The notes below the pieces were generated by a model, which was given only the letters and a program-made list of their open reading frames with translations, did not search any database and was not told the DNA's origin. Made by a program: the position numbers and the translations under genes. From Actinomycetota bacterium (GTDB lineage: Bacteria; Actinomycetota; Nitriliruptoria; Nitriliruptorales; Nitriliruptoraceae), in assembly GCA_019348135.1 (NCBI GenBank), contig JAHWJY010000012.1, positions 1-44,704 on the forward strand: DNA of 44,704 nt, given 5' to 3'. Shown piece after piece: positions 30,588 to 38,794 of this stretch. Position 1 is the first letter of the stretch. Each line of letters starts with the position of its first letter.

Positions 30588-31934
30588 GTGTCCTCCGGCC
30601 GTCCGTCCGCTGCCCTCGCCCTGCTCGTCGCGGGCGCGCTGGCGCTCGTGGCATGTGGCACCGGCACGCCCGACCACGTGCGGCTCGGGGTGCTCGTCCC
30701 CCTGACGGGGCCGCGCGCGTTCCTCGGCCAGGAGGTCGCCAACGGCGCCGAGCTCGCGGTCGACGCCATCAACCGCCGCGGAGGGCTCCTGGGCGAGGAC
30801 GTCGAGCTCGTGGTCGTCGACGACGCCTCGCTGGTCGACCTCCCCGGACAGCTCGCCGATCTCGCCGAGCTCCACCGTGTCTCCGCCGTGATCGGCCCCG
30901 AGACGGCCGGCGTGCTCACGGGTCCGCGCTCACCCCTCGCTCGGCGGGGCGTGCCCGCGCTGCTGCCCACGGCCTTCGCCGGCGACCTCGACGAGGCCAC
31001 GACCTTCGTGGCCCGGACGGTGCCGTCGGCGACCGTGCAGGCCGAGCGGCTCGGGACCTGGCTCGCGGACGTACGCGCCGCGTCGTCGGTCGCCGTGCTC
31101 GTCGTCGACCCCGTCGAGGGCACGACGGCCGCGTCGGCGCTGCGCGACGGCTTCGGTCGCACCGACCTGCGGGTCGCGGCGCTCGCCGAGGCGGACGGCG
31201 AGGCGAGCCAGCTCGGCCCGGCGGTGTCGCGGCTGCGCCGGCGGGCACCGGACGCCGACGCCGTCCTCCTGTGGGGGCCGCCGTCCGCGACCGCACGAGC
31301 CACGCTCGCCGTCCGCGAGCTCGGGTGGGACGTCCAGGTCGCCGTCCCCGCCAGCTCCTTCGTCGCGGAGTACCGCACGCTCACGGGCGCCGCGTCGGAG
31401 GGGGTCGTGCTGGCCTTCCCCTTCCGGGAGGAGTGGTTCGGGGCGCGGCTGACCTCGTGGATGCTGAGCTACCACGCGGCCCACGGGATCGGCGCGCTCC
31501 CGGGCCTGGACACGCTCGTCATCGACCTCCCGGTCGCCGCGGCGGCCGCCTACGACGCCGTCCTGCTCGTCGCCGACGCCGTCGAGGCTGCGGGCAGCCG
31601 CGAGCCGGCCGACGTGGCGCGCGCGCTGCCGGAGGTCGAGACCGACGGCATCCTGCGCGAGTACGACCTCTCCGAGCGTGAGACCTACGTCGCGGACGAC
31701 CTCTACGTCGCCCGGTTCCACGAGCTCGGGGTGGTCTACGACGCCGACCCGCGGCTCGACGCCGACGCCCAGCGCCGCTTCTGGCAGGCCCAGGTCAGCG
31801 CAGAGTTCGTCCCGACCGAGGTGCTGTCCGGGCCGGCCGGTGCGCTGATCCGCTCGCTGGTCGAGGCCCGCCGCGACCGCGTGCCGGACTACACGCCGCC
31901 GCTGCCCCCGCCCGGTCCGGTGGGGCGCCCGTGA
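30588..31934 (+). CDS. ABC transporter substrate-binding lipoprotein, branched-chain amino acid (Leu/Ile/Val) type
   Basis: A 448-residue exported binding protein of the type I periplasmic fold, Peripla_BP_6 family. The signal peptide ends LALVACGTG (lipobox LVAC, Cys23). The mature start HVRLGVLVPLTGPRAFLGQEVANGAELAVDAINRRGGLLGEDVELVVVDD is diagnostic. Later blocks include VSAVIGPETAG, DADAVLLWGPPSATARATLAVRELGW and AAAAAYDAVLLVADAVEAAG. The C-terminus carries an extra ~60 residues ending in a Pro-rich tail. Substrate is not deducible; amides, urea and aromatic compounds use the same family. Leaderless start predicted. Stop overlaps the permease start by 4 bp. Confidence 0.9.
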   Translation: MSSGRPSAALALLVAGALALVACGTGTPDHVRLGVLVPLTGPRAFLGQEVANGAELAVDAINRRGGLLGEDVELVVVDDASLVDLPGQLADLAELHRVSAVIGPETAGVLTGPRSPLARRGVPALLPTAFAGDLDEATTFVARTVPSATVQAERLGTWLADVRAASSVAVLVVDPVEGTTAASALRDGFGRTDLRVAALAEADGEASQLGPAVSRLRRRAPDADAVLLWGPPSATARATLAVRELGWDVQVAVPASSFVAEYRTLTGAASEGVVLAFPFREEWFGARLTSWMLSYHAAHGIGALPGLDTLVIDLPVAAAAAYDAVLLVADAVEAAGSREPADVARALPEVETDGILREYDLSERETYVADDLYVARFHELGVVYDADPRLDADAQRRFWQAQVSAEFVPTEVLSGPAGALIRSLVEARRDRVPDYTPPLPPPGPVGRP

Positions 31935-32791
31935 CGGGGGTGGCGGTCACCCTGACGACCGGTCTGGCGCTCGGCGCCGTCTACGCCCTGGTCGGCGCCG
32001 CCGTCGCCACCGTCGCCGTGGCCACGCGCACCCTCCACCTCGCCATCGGCCAGCTGCTCGTCGCCGGCGTGCTCGTGCAGCTCCTCCTCGGCGTCGAGGT
32101 GGTGACGGGTCTCGGTGCCGTCCCGGCCGTGGCGATCGCGGTGGTGCTCGGCGCCGCCGCGTCCGCGTCGCTGGTGCCGCTCGTGCTCCGGCGGCTCCCG
32201 CGCGGGCTGCCGGTGCTCATCGGCCTCGCCGTCGCCGGGGGCGTGCTCGAGGCCGCCGTCGCCCGGTCGCTCGGGACGCGCACCCTGCGTCCGGCCCCGC
32301 TCCTGGAGCTGCCGGGGGTGGCCGGGGTGGGCGGAGCCGTCGTGACGGCGCTCGCCCTCGGGCTGCCGGCGGCGGCCCTGCTCGCGCTGGTCGTCGCCCG
32401 CAGCCGGTGGGGCCGACAGCTGCGGCTCGTCGGCGGGTCCGCCGCGGCGGCGGAGCTCGTGGGTGTCCCCCCGGCGCGCGTGGAGACCACGGCGTTCGCC
32501 GTCGCCGGCGCCGTCGCCGTCCTCGCCGGTCTGCTGATCGCCCCGCTGACCTTCGTCGGCGTCACCCAGGGCGCCGGCCTCACGGTGCGCGGGGTCGCGG
32601 CCGCCGCGCTCCTCGGACGGGGCGGCCCCGCGGCGGCGCTGCCGGCGGGCCTGCTCCTCGGGCTCGCCGAGGCGGCGACGCAGTCGCTGTGGCCGGCCGC
32701 CGGCGGCGACGTGGCGGTGGCGGCCGTGGTCATCGCGGTCCTCGTCGTCCGCGGCCCGGACGTCTCCCGGGCGTGGGGGAGGGCGTGGTGA
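31931..32791 (+). CDS. LivH-type ABC permease
   Basis: A 286-residue inner-membrane permease with about eight helices, beginning TTGLALGAVYALVGAAVATVAVATRTLHLAIGQL, the LivH signature region. Near residues 155-185 it has RSRWGRQLRLVGGSAAAAELVGVPPARVETTAFAVAGAVAVLAG, the EAA-like coupling loop that contacts the ATPases. The start GTG overlaps the binding-protein stop, and the stop overlaps the LivM-LivG fusion. It lacks the usual longer N-terminus but looks complete. Confidence 0.87.
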   Translation: MTGVAVTLTTGLALGAVYALVGAAVATVAVATRTLHLAIGQLLVAGVLVQLLLGVEVVTGLGAVPAVAIAVVLGAAASASLVPLVLRRLPRGLPVLIGLAVAGGVLEAAVARSLGTRTLRPAPLLELPGVAGVGGAVVTALALGLPAAALLALVVARSRWGRQLRLVGGSAAAAELVGVPPARVETTAFAVAGAVAVLAGLLIAPLTFVGVTQGAGLTVRGVAAAALLGRGGPAAALPAGLLLGLAEAATQSLWPAAGGDVAVAAVVIAVLVVRGPDVSRAWGRAW

Positions 32792-34290
32792 GGCGCGCCG
32801 TCACCGGCGTCACGGTGCTCGCCGGCCTGGCCCTCGTGGTGGTCGCGCCGCTGCCGGTCGTCCTCGGGGCCAACCGACTCGCCGGGTTCGCCGTCGCCGC
32901 CGTCGGCGGATGGCTCCTCGTCGGCCGCGTGGGCGTCGTGGATCTCGCCAGCGGCGCGAGCGTGGGGGTCGGCGCGTACCTCGGGGGGGTCCTCGCCGGG
33001 CTGACCGGGCTGCCGTCCGCCGTCGGGCTGGTCACGGGTGCCGTCGCCGGGGCGGTGCTGTCGGGGGTCAACGCCGCCGTGGCGGGCCGGGTCGGCCGGA
33101 CCGCCGGCGCCCTGACCTCGCTGGCGCTCGGCGGCGCGGTCGTCGCCGTGCTGCGGACGTGGTCCGGCGCCGGCGGGGTCGCGGGGTTCCACGCGGTCCC
33201 GCTGCTCACGGGCTCCGACCGCGGTGACCTCGTGGCCGCACTCGCCTGCCTCGCGGGCGCCGCGGCCCTCGTGGCCCGTGCGGCGCGCGGCCGGACGGTG
33301 GCCGCCGCGGGGGTGGCCGCGGCCGCTCCGGTGCTCTCGGAGAGCCTCGGCCGGCGTCCGGTGCGGGACACCGCGGTGGCCGGCGCGATCGCCGGCGCCG
33401 TCCTCGGGCTCGCCGGCGCGCTCCAGGCGTTCCTCGTCGGCTCGGTCGCACCGGACGCCTACGGGCTGGGGCTGTCCGCGGCGCTGGGCCTGGCGGCGCT
33501 CCTCGGCGGCCGCGCGCCCCTCGGTCCGGTCGTCGGGGCGCTGCTGCTGTGGGGACCCGGGGTGGTGTGGCCGCTGGTGCCGGTGATCGGGGACGGGCCC
33601 GTCCTGCTCGCGACCGGCATCGTCGGGCTGGTGGTGCTCGCGCTCCGCGGCGGCCGACCGCTGCTCCCGCACCGTCCCCCCGCGCCCGCTCCCGCGCCGG
33701 AGGAGGGGGACGCGGCGGCGCCTCCCGTCGCGCGGTGTCGCGCGCGGCTCGACGTCGCCGGCGCCGTGCTCCCGGCGGGCGAGGTCACGTTCGCGGTCGA
33801 ACCCGGCGAGATCGTCGTGCTGGCCGGTCCCAACGGCGCCGGCAAGTCCACCCTCCTGGCGCGCATCGCCGGCCAGCTCCCCGCCGGCGGGGAGGTCACC
33901 TTCGCCGGCGCGGCCCCGCCCCGCGGCGCACGGCAGCGCGCCCGCGCCGGCGTCGCCCGGACGTGGCAGCGTCCCCCCGGCGTGCACCCCCACGACGCCG
34001 AGCTCGTCGCCCTCGGGACCCCGCAGGACCGTGCGGCGGCGGCGTGGGCACGCGGCGTCCTGGGCCACCACGCGGCGACCGACGCCGGCGCGCAGCTCGT
34101 GCGGCTCGTGGGCCGGCGACCCGCGATCGCGCTCCTCGACGAGCCGGCGGCCGCCCTGCCGGTCGAGCTCGTGGGTCGCGTGCTGCGGGGACTGGCCGAG
34201 GGCGGCGCGGCGGTGCTGGTCGTCGAGCACCGCCCCGAGGCGTTGGCGCTGGCGGACCGGGTCGTGCCGCTCGGTGGTGGTCCCGCATGA
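32788..34290 (+). CDS. Fused LivM permease and LivG-like ATPase; ATPase lacks the LSGGQ signature
   Basis: A 500-residue fusion. Residues 1-290 form a LivM-type permease (VGRVGVVDLASGASVGVGAYLGG ... APDAYGLGLSAALGLAALLGGRAPLGPVVGALLL). After a Pro/Ala/Glu linker (about 293-312) comes an ATPase with Walker A LAGPNGAGKSTLL (Lys353), VARTWQRPP (Q-loop region, compressed), Walker B ALLDEPAA (Asp451, Glu452) and H-loop VVEHR (His481). Where LSxGQ should stand the sequence reads HAATDAGAQLVRL, so the signature is lost, and the helical subdomain is short. The GTG at 32788 overlaps the livH stop. The partner ATPase follows with an ATGA overlap. Confidence 0.85.
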   Translation: MRRAVTGVTVLAGLALVVVAPLPVVLGANRLAGFAVAAVGGWLLVGRVGVVDLASGASVGVGAYLGGVLAGLTGLPSAVGLVTGAVAGAVLSGVNAAVAGRVGRTAGALTSLALGGAVVAVLRTWSGAGGVAGFHAVPLLTGSDRGDLVAALACLAGAAALVARAARGRTVAAAGVAAAAPVLSESLGRRPVRDTAVAGAIAGAVLGLAGALQAFLVGSVAPDAYGLGLSAALGLAALLGGRAPLGPVVGALLLWGPGVVWPLVPVIGDGPVLLATGIVGLVVLALRGGRPLLPHRPPAPAPAPEEGDAAAPPVARCRARLDVAGAVLPAGEVTFAVEPGEIVVLAGPNGAGKSTLLARIAGQLPAGGEVTFAGAAPPRGARQRARAGVARTWQRPPGVHPHDAELVALGTPQDRAAAAWARGVLGHHAATDAGAQLVRLVGRRPAIALLDEPAAALPVELVGRVLRGLAEGGAAVLVVEHRPEALALADRVVPLGGGPA

Positions 34291-34841
34291 GCCTCTCCGC
34301 CCGCCTGCACCTGCCGGCGCGCACCGGGGACGCCGAGGTGCTCGAGCTCGAGGTCGCGGACGGGGCCGTCGCCGACATCCCCTCCACGGCCGTCGCCGCC
34401 CTGACGTCCCGCCGCGACGGCCGCGACCGCATCCGGCTCGACGGCCGCCGCATCGACCGCCGCGGCACCGCGGGACGGGTGCGGGCCGGCCTCGCGCTCG
34501 TCACGGACGCGGTCGTGGCGCCGGACGTCGCGGTCCTCGACCACCTCGCGGCCGGGACCGGCCGCCGGCGGGCCGCGCGGCTGCTCGCGTCGAGCCCGTT
34601 GCTGCGTGGCCGCGGGGCGGACGCCGCCGGCGTGCTCTCGGGCGGGGAGCGTCGGGTGCTGGCCGTCCTGCGCGCCGTCGCGACCGATCCCCGGGCGGTC
34701 GTCCTCGACGCCGCCGGCGAGGGGCTGGACCCCGCCGGCCTCGCGTGGGTCGCCGCCGAGGTGGCCCGCTGGCGGGCCGGAGGCGTCGCCGTGCTGCTCC
34801 GTCCCGGGCGTCCGGAGGAGCGGGCGTGGCTGGAGACGTGA
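34287..34841 (+). CDS. LivF-like ATPase, degenerate: no Walker A, no catalytic Glu, signature intact
   Basis: A 184-residue remnant or specialised LivF. The family skeleton is visible (ELEVADGAV, DRIRLDGRRIDRRGTAGRVRAGLALVTD, then the helical region). The P-loop GPNGAGKTT is replaced by DIPSTAVAALTS, so it should not bind ATP through Walker A. LSGGERRVLAVLRAV (from Leu117) is intact, while Walker B reads AVVLDAAGEGLDP (Asp141, Ala142 in place of the catalytic Glu). It has no H-loop His. With the fused LivG it would form a dimer with one consensus ATP site. The ATG overlaps the previous stop. Decay towards a pseudogene is the alternative, but the frame is intact. Confidence 0.78.
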   Translation: MSLSARLHLPARTGDAEVLELEVADGAVADIPSTAVAALTSRRDGRDRIRLDGRRIDRRGTAGRVRAGLALVTDAVVAPDVAVLDHLAAGTGRRRAARLLASSPLLRGRGADAAGVLSGGERRVLAVLRAVATDPRAVVLDAAGEGLDPAGLAWVAAEVARWRAGGVAVLLRPGRPEERAWLET

Positions 34842-34984
34842 CGGGCTTGCGCCGGCGCCGGGTCCAGGGTCTCCTGCGTTCCTGCAACCTGCGTCCTCCC
34901 CGTTCGTTGAGGAGGGGACGACCCCGACACGCGCCCGGACGGCGCGCGCCCGACCGTCTCCCGGACACAGGAGCCCCGCGCCCC

Positions 34985-36220
34985 GTGACGATCCGTCTCC
35001 CGCTCCTCGCGGCCGTCCTGGCCGTGGCGCTGCTGCTGCCGACGGCTGCGTCGGCGGCCGCGACCGCCACGCTCGTGTCCCCCGGTCGGGACGCGCGGGT
35101 GAGCACGCCCGTCGGGCTCGAGGTGCGCGTGTCCCGCGACGTGCTCGACCCCGCGGTCCGCCAGGTGCACGTCCGCCTGTCGGCCGACGGTGCGGGCGCC
35201 GCCCCCGGGAGCCAGCCGGTGTCGCTCACCTGCGTGGCCCGCTGCGACACGACGGACTCGGTGTGGGGCGGCCGGTCCTACGACCCGTCCACGGCCGCTC
35301 CGTTCGGCGGCGGACCGGCCTGCAACGGCCGGTGGCACCTCCAGGTCGCCGTCGACGGCGGCGCCTTCGGGTCCGGGACCCCGGTGGTCGCCTCCGCTCC
35401 GCCCAGCTCGGCGCGGGACGTCCGCGTCGCCATCGACGGTCGGGACGCCGTCGTCACCTGGGGCCGCGCACCCGAGCCGGACGTCGCCGGCTACCGCATC
35501 GAGCGTCGCAGCGGGGACGCGTGGACCACCGTCGGGGTGACCGGCCCGGACGCGTCGCGGTTCGTCGACGCGGACGTCGAGGTGGGCTCCTACGACTGGC
35601 GCGTCGTGAGCCTCCGTCCCGACGGCTACGCCTCGGGCGGTCCCGCGGCCCCGTGCGCCGACCGTGAGCCGGACCTGGCGACGACGTCGTCGACGACCAG
35701 CGGCCGCGTCGCGCAGCCGCGGCCGTCGCCGTCCCCGACCGACGACACCCCCGAGGACGACGACACGCCGGACGACGCCTCGCCCGGGGACGACGGGGGA
35801 GCGGGCTCCGGGCAGGGACCCGCCGCCGGCGACGGGACGCACGGATCCCCGGACGCGGGCGCGCCCGACCCGACCGGCGAGCCGACCGGAGCCTCCGGCG
35901 AGGCCGGGCCCGCCCCGGCGGCGGCCCCGAGCGGCGGGGACGACACGGCCGCTGGGGGCTCCGACGAGGAGCTCGTCGGCGAGGGTGAGCGCTACTACGG
36001 CGAGGACCAGGGGCTCGGCCCGCTCGACTACGGCGACGTCGACCCCGTCGGGGGCGACGGCGCCGGACCGGACGGGGCGACCGCGGTCGCCGGCGGGGTC
36101 TCGGTCCCGGTGCAGCGCGACCTCGACCGCATCCGGATCCTGCAGCCGATCGCCGGCGGGCTCGTCCTGCTCACGTTCGCGTTCCACATCCGACGGTGGC
36201 AACGGGAGCACGATGTCTGA
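34985..36220 (+). CDS. Secreted, C-terminally anchored fibronectin type III protein
   Basis: A 411-residue surface protein. It has a Sec signal peptide (LLAAVLAVALLLPTAASAAA, cleavage near residue 25), a beta-rich domain (about 28-137) with Cys83, Cys87 and Cys113, and an Fn3 domain (about 143-215, ending SYDWRVVSLRPDG). A long disordered Asp/Gly/Pro/Ser/Thr region (about 225-350) follows, with a C-terminal helix ILQPIAGGLVLLTFAFHI and the basic tail RRWQREHDV. There is no LPxTG motif, so the helix rather than the nearby sortase is the likely anchor. The GTG at 34985 is placed by the signal peptide; AGGAG is 12 nt upstream. The gene overlaps the next one by 8 bp. Confidence 0.8.
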   Translation: MTIRLPLLAAVLAVALLLPTAASAAATATLVSPGRDARVSTPVGLEVRVSRDVLDPAVRQVHVRLSADGAGAAPGSQPVSLTCVARCDTTDSVWGGRSYDPSTAAPFGGGPACNGRWHLQVAVDGGAFGSGTPVVASAPPSSARDVRVAIDGRDAVVTWGRAPEPDVAGYRIERRSGDAWTTVGVTGPDASRFVDADVEVGSYDWRVVSLRPDGYASGGPAAPCADREPDLATTSSTTSGRVAQPRPSPSPTDDTPEDDDTPDDASPGDDGGAGSGQGPAAGDGTHGSPDAGAPDPTGEPTGASGEAGPAPAAAPSGGDDTAAGGSDEELVGEGERYYGEDQGLGPLDYGDVDPVGGDGAGPDGATAVAGGVSVPVQRDLDRIRILQPIAGGLVLLTFAFHIRRWQREHDV

Positions 36221-36434
36221 GGCCATGCGCGAGGTGCGGTGCGCCTGCGGGGAGAAGCTCGTCGACGAGGTCGACCCGCCAGAGGTCGAGGTCGACGGCG
36301 AGCGCATCCCGTTCCGCCGGAGCACGGACTTCCTCGCGTGCCCGGCCTGCCGGTCGCTCTACCGCGTGACCGACGTCGGCAACGAGCTCGTGACCAACGG
36401 GCCGGTCGTGTTCGACCCCCCGCCCCCCGCCTGA
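36213..36434 (+). CDS. 73-residue putative zinc-ribbon protein
   Basis: A small cytosolic protein with CAC near residues 10-12 and CPAC at about 43-46, a CxC...CxxC pattern for one zinc. The parts between and after are acidic and polar (DPPEVEVDGERIPFRRS, YRVTDVGNELVTNG), giving a rubredoxin/zinc-ribbon-like fold. The ATG at 36213 has GGGAG six bases upstream and lies 8 bp inside the end of the Fn3 gene, so the two are translationally coupled. I do not recognise a named family. Function could be protein-protein or nucleic-acid binding. Confidence 0.68.
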   Translation: MSEAMREVRCACGEKLVDEVDPPEVEVDGERIPFRRSTDFLACPACRSLYRVTDVGNELVTNGPVVFDPPPPA

Positions 36435-36436
36435 CC

Positions 36437-38794
36437 TCAGCTCCCGACCTCGACCGAGGGCGCCCGGCGGAGGAGCAGGTCGAGCACCCGCACCGCGCCG
36501 TCCTTGTCGAGCGGCTCGTTGCCGTTGCCGCACTTGGGTGACTGGACACACGACGGGCAGCCCGATCGGCAGCCGCAGTCGGCGATGGCCGTGCGGGTGG
36601 CGCCGAGGTGCTCGGCGAGGCGCCGGTAGGAGCGCTCGGCCAGGCCGGCTCCGCCGGCGTAGCCGTCGTAGACGAACACGCTCGGTCTGCCGGTGTCCGG
36701 GTGCAGCGCCGTCGACAGCCCGCCGATGTCCCAGCGGTCGCAGAGGGCGATGAGGGGCAGCAGCCCGATGGCCGCGTGCTCGGCGGCGTGGAGCGACCCC
36801 GGGACGCGCTGCGGCGGCAGCGCCGCCTCGTCGTCGAGGAGGTGCTCGGGGATCGTGTAGTAGACGGCGACGGTCGTGAGCTCGGTCGGCGGCAGGTCGA
36901 GCGGGACGCGGTCGAGGACCTCGCCGGTGCCGGGCCGGATCACGTCGTAGCCCGTCACCGTCACGGTGACCTGGACCTTCGCGAGGCCGGTCTCGACCTC
37001 TCCCCACGGCCGCGTCTCGATCACCTCGAGGACCCGCACGTCGGTGTCGGAGCGGGCGCGGGTGGCGTGGTGGAGGTTCGGCGCGCGGGCCGCGGTCGCG
37101 AGCCCTCGCTCGAGGTCGAGCTCGACGACCTCGTACTGCTCGCCCTGGTGGAGGTAGACCGCGCCGGTGTGGACCTGCGACCGGGCGCGGCTGGCGTCCA
37201 CGTCACCGATGAGGGCGCCGGTGTCGACGTCGACGATGCGGACGTCCTGGCCCCCCGACGACCGGATGTCGACCTGCGCGGCCGCGCGTCGACGGCTCGT
37301 CCAGTAGTAGCGCTCGCCGCGGGCCCGGAGGTAGCCCCGGTCGACGCCGTCCTCGAGCAGCGTCGGCGCGCCCTCGCCGAACCAGCGCACCGCCTCCTCG
37401 GCCGTCAGCGGGTGCTCCTGGCAGGCGCACCACAGGTGCGGTCCGAGCAGGTACGGGTTGGTGGGGTCCACCACGGCGTCCTCGGGCGGGCGCCCGAGGA
37501 GCTCCTCCGGGTGGTGGACCAGGTACTGGTCGAGCGGGTCGTCGGCCGCGACGAGCACCCCGACCGCCTCGCCGCCGGTCCGGCCGGCGCGGCCGAGGCG
37601 CTGCCAGAACGACGCCGCCGTGCCCGGGTACCCGGCGAGCAGGACCGCGTCGAGGCCGCTGACGTCGATCCCCAGCTCGAGCGCCTCCGTCGCGGCGACG
37701 CCGACGAGCCGGCCGTCGCGGAGCTGCTGCTCCAGCTCGCGTCGCTCCTCGGGGAGGTAGCCGGCGCGGTAGCTGCGCACCGCGTCCGCCAGGGGCGAGT
37801 CGCCGAGCCGCTCCCGGGCGAAGAGCGCCACGAGCTCGGCGGCCTTGCGCGACTTCGTGAACACGAGCGTCTGCACCTGGCCGCCGACGAACGACGCGAG
37901 CAGGTCGCCGGTCTCGCGCAGGAGCGAGCGGCGGATCCCCTCGTCGGGGTCCGTGAACGGTGGCTGCCAGAGCCCGAGGTCCAGCGCCCCGCGGGGGGAC
38001 CCGTCCTCGACCACCTCCTCGACCTCGAGGCCGGTGAGCGTCGCCGCGTGCTCGCCCGGGTTGCCGATCGTCGCGGACGTGAGCACGAACCGGGGGTCCG
38101 CGGAGTACCGCTCGCAGAGCCGGCGCAGACGGCGCAGGACGAGCGCGATATGGGACCCGAACACGCCACGGGCGGCGTGGCTCTCGTCGACGACGACCCA
38201 GCGCAGCCGGTGCAGGAAGTCGCCCCAGTGGCGGTGGTCCGGGAGCATGCTGTGGTGCAGCAGGTCGGGGTTGGTCAGCACCCAGTTGGCCGTGCGCTTG
38301 ATGGCGTCACGCTCCTCGCGCGGGGTGTCGCCGTCGACGACCGCGGCCCGGACCTGGGGGAGCTTGAGGTCGCGCAGCGCCCGCAGCTGGTCGCGGGTGA
38401 GCGCCTTGGTCGGGCCGAGGTAGAGCGCCGTGGCCTTGTCGTCCGCCAGGAGCGTCTCGAGCACGGCGAGCTGGTAGCAGAGCGACTTCCCCGACGCCGT
38501 GCCGGTCGCGACGACGAAGCTGCGGCCGGCACGGGCGAGCTCGAGCGACCGTGCCTGGTGGTCGTAGAGCGCGCTGATGCCGGCGAGCTCGAGCCGGCCA
38601 CGGAGGACGGCGGGGAGGTCGTCCGGCAGGGGGACGGTCCGGGCGCGGCGGGCCGGGATCCGCGTGAGGTGGACGAGGTGCTGGTCCTCCGCGTCCGCGT
38701 GGTCGACGGCGAGCTCGGCGTCGGCGGCAGACGCCCCCGCACCGCCGGAGGCGGACGTGCGGGCGACGAGCTCGAGCACCTCTCGAGGGTCCAT
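36437..38794 (-). CDS. DEAD/DEAH-box helicase, MrfA/YprA (DUF1998) family
   Basis: A 785-residue superfamily 2 DNA helicase. Motifs: Q-like region LYDHQARSLELARAG, Walker A ATGTASGKSLCYQ (about 96-108), Ia LGPTKALTRDQL, II VVDESHA, III LTSATIGNP, then the second RecA domain LVFTKSRKAAELVALF, ATEALELGIDVSGLDAVLLAGYPG and QRLGRAGRTG. The C-terminal DUF1998 region ends with a four-Cys cluster DCGCRSGCPSCVQSPKCGNGNEPLDK, as in the mitomycin-repair helicase MrfA and in Rv3649. Its ATG overlaps the LCP gene stop by 1 base (TGATG), so it is probably the third gene of the transcript starting at the 40289 lipoprotein. Confidence 0.94.
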   Translation of the reverse strand: MDPREVLELVARTSASGGAGASAADAELAVDHADAEDQHLVHLTRIPARRARTVPLPDDLPAVLRGRLELAGISALYDHQARSLELARAGRSFVVATGTASGKSLCYQLAVLETLLADDKATALYLGPTKALTRDQLRALRDLKLPQVRAAVVDGDTPREERDAIKRTANWVLTNPDLLHHSMLPDHRHWGDFLHRLRWVVVDESHAARGVFGSHIALVLRRLRRLCERYSADPRFVLTSATIGNPGEHAATLTGLEVEEVVEDGSPRGALDLGLWQPPFTDPDEGIRRSLLRETGDLLASFVGGQVQTLVFTKSRKAAELVALFARERLGDSPLADAVRSYRAGYLPEERRELEQQLRDGRLVGVAATEALELGIDVSGLDAVLLAGYPGTAASFWQRLGRAGRTGGEAVGVLVAADDPLDQYLVHHPEELLGRPPEDAVVDPTNPYLLGPHLWCACQEHPLTAEEAVRWFGEGAPTLLEDGVDRGYLRARGERYYWTSRRRAAAQVDIRSSGGQDVRIVDVDTGALIGDVDASRARSQVHTGAVYLHQGEQYEVVELDLERGLATAARAPNLHHATRARSDTDVRVLEVIETRPWGEVETGLAKVQVTVTVTGYDVIRPGTGEVLDRVPLDLPPTELTTVAVYYTIPEHLLDDEAALPPQRVPGSLHAAEHAAIGLLPLIALCDRWDIGGLSTALHPDTGRPSVFVYDGYAGGAGLAERSYRRLAEHLGATRTAIADCGCRSGCPSCVQSPKCGNGNEPLDKDGAVRVLDLLLRRAPSVEVGS

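Noticed and set aside
34287-34841. Calling the LivF-like gene a pseudogene
   Set aside because: Its frame is intact, it is coupled by ATGA to the preceding gene, and it keeps the LSGGE signature that its partner lacks; loss of Walker A alone does not show decay.
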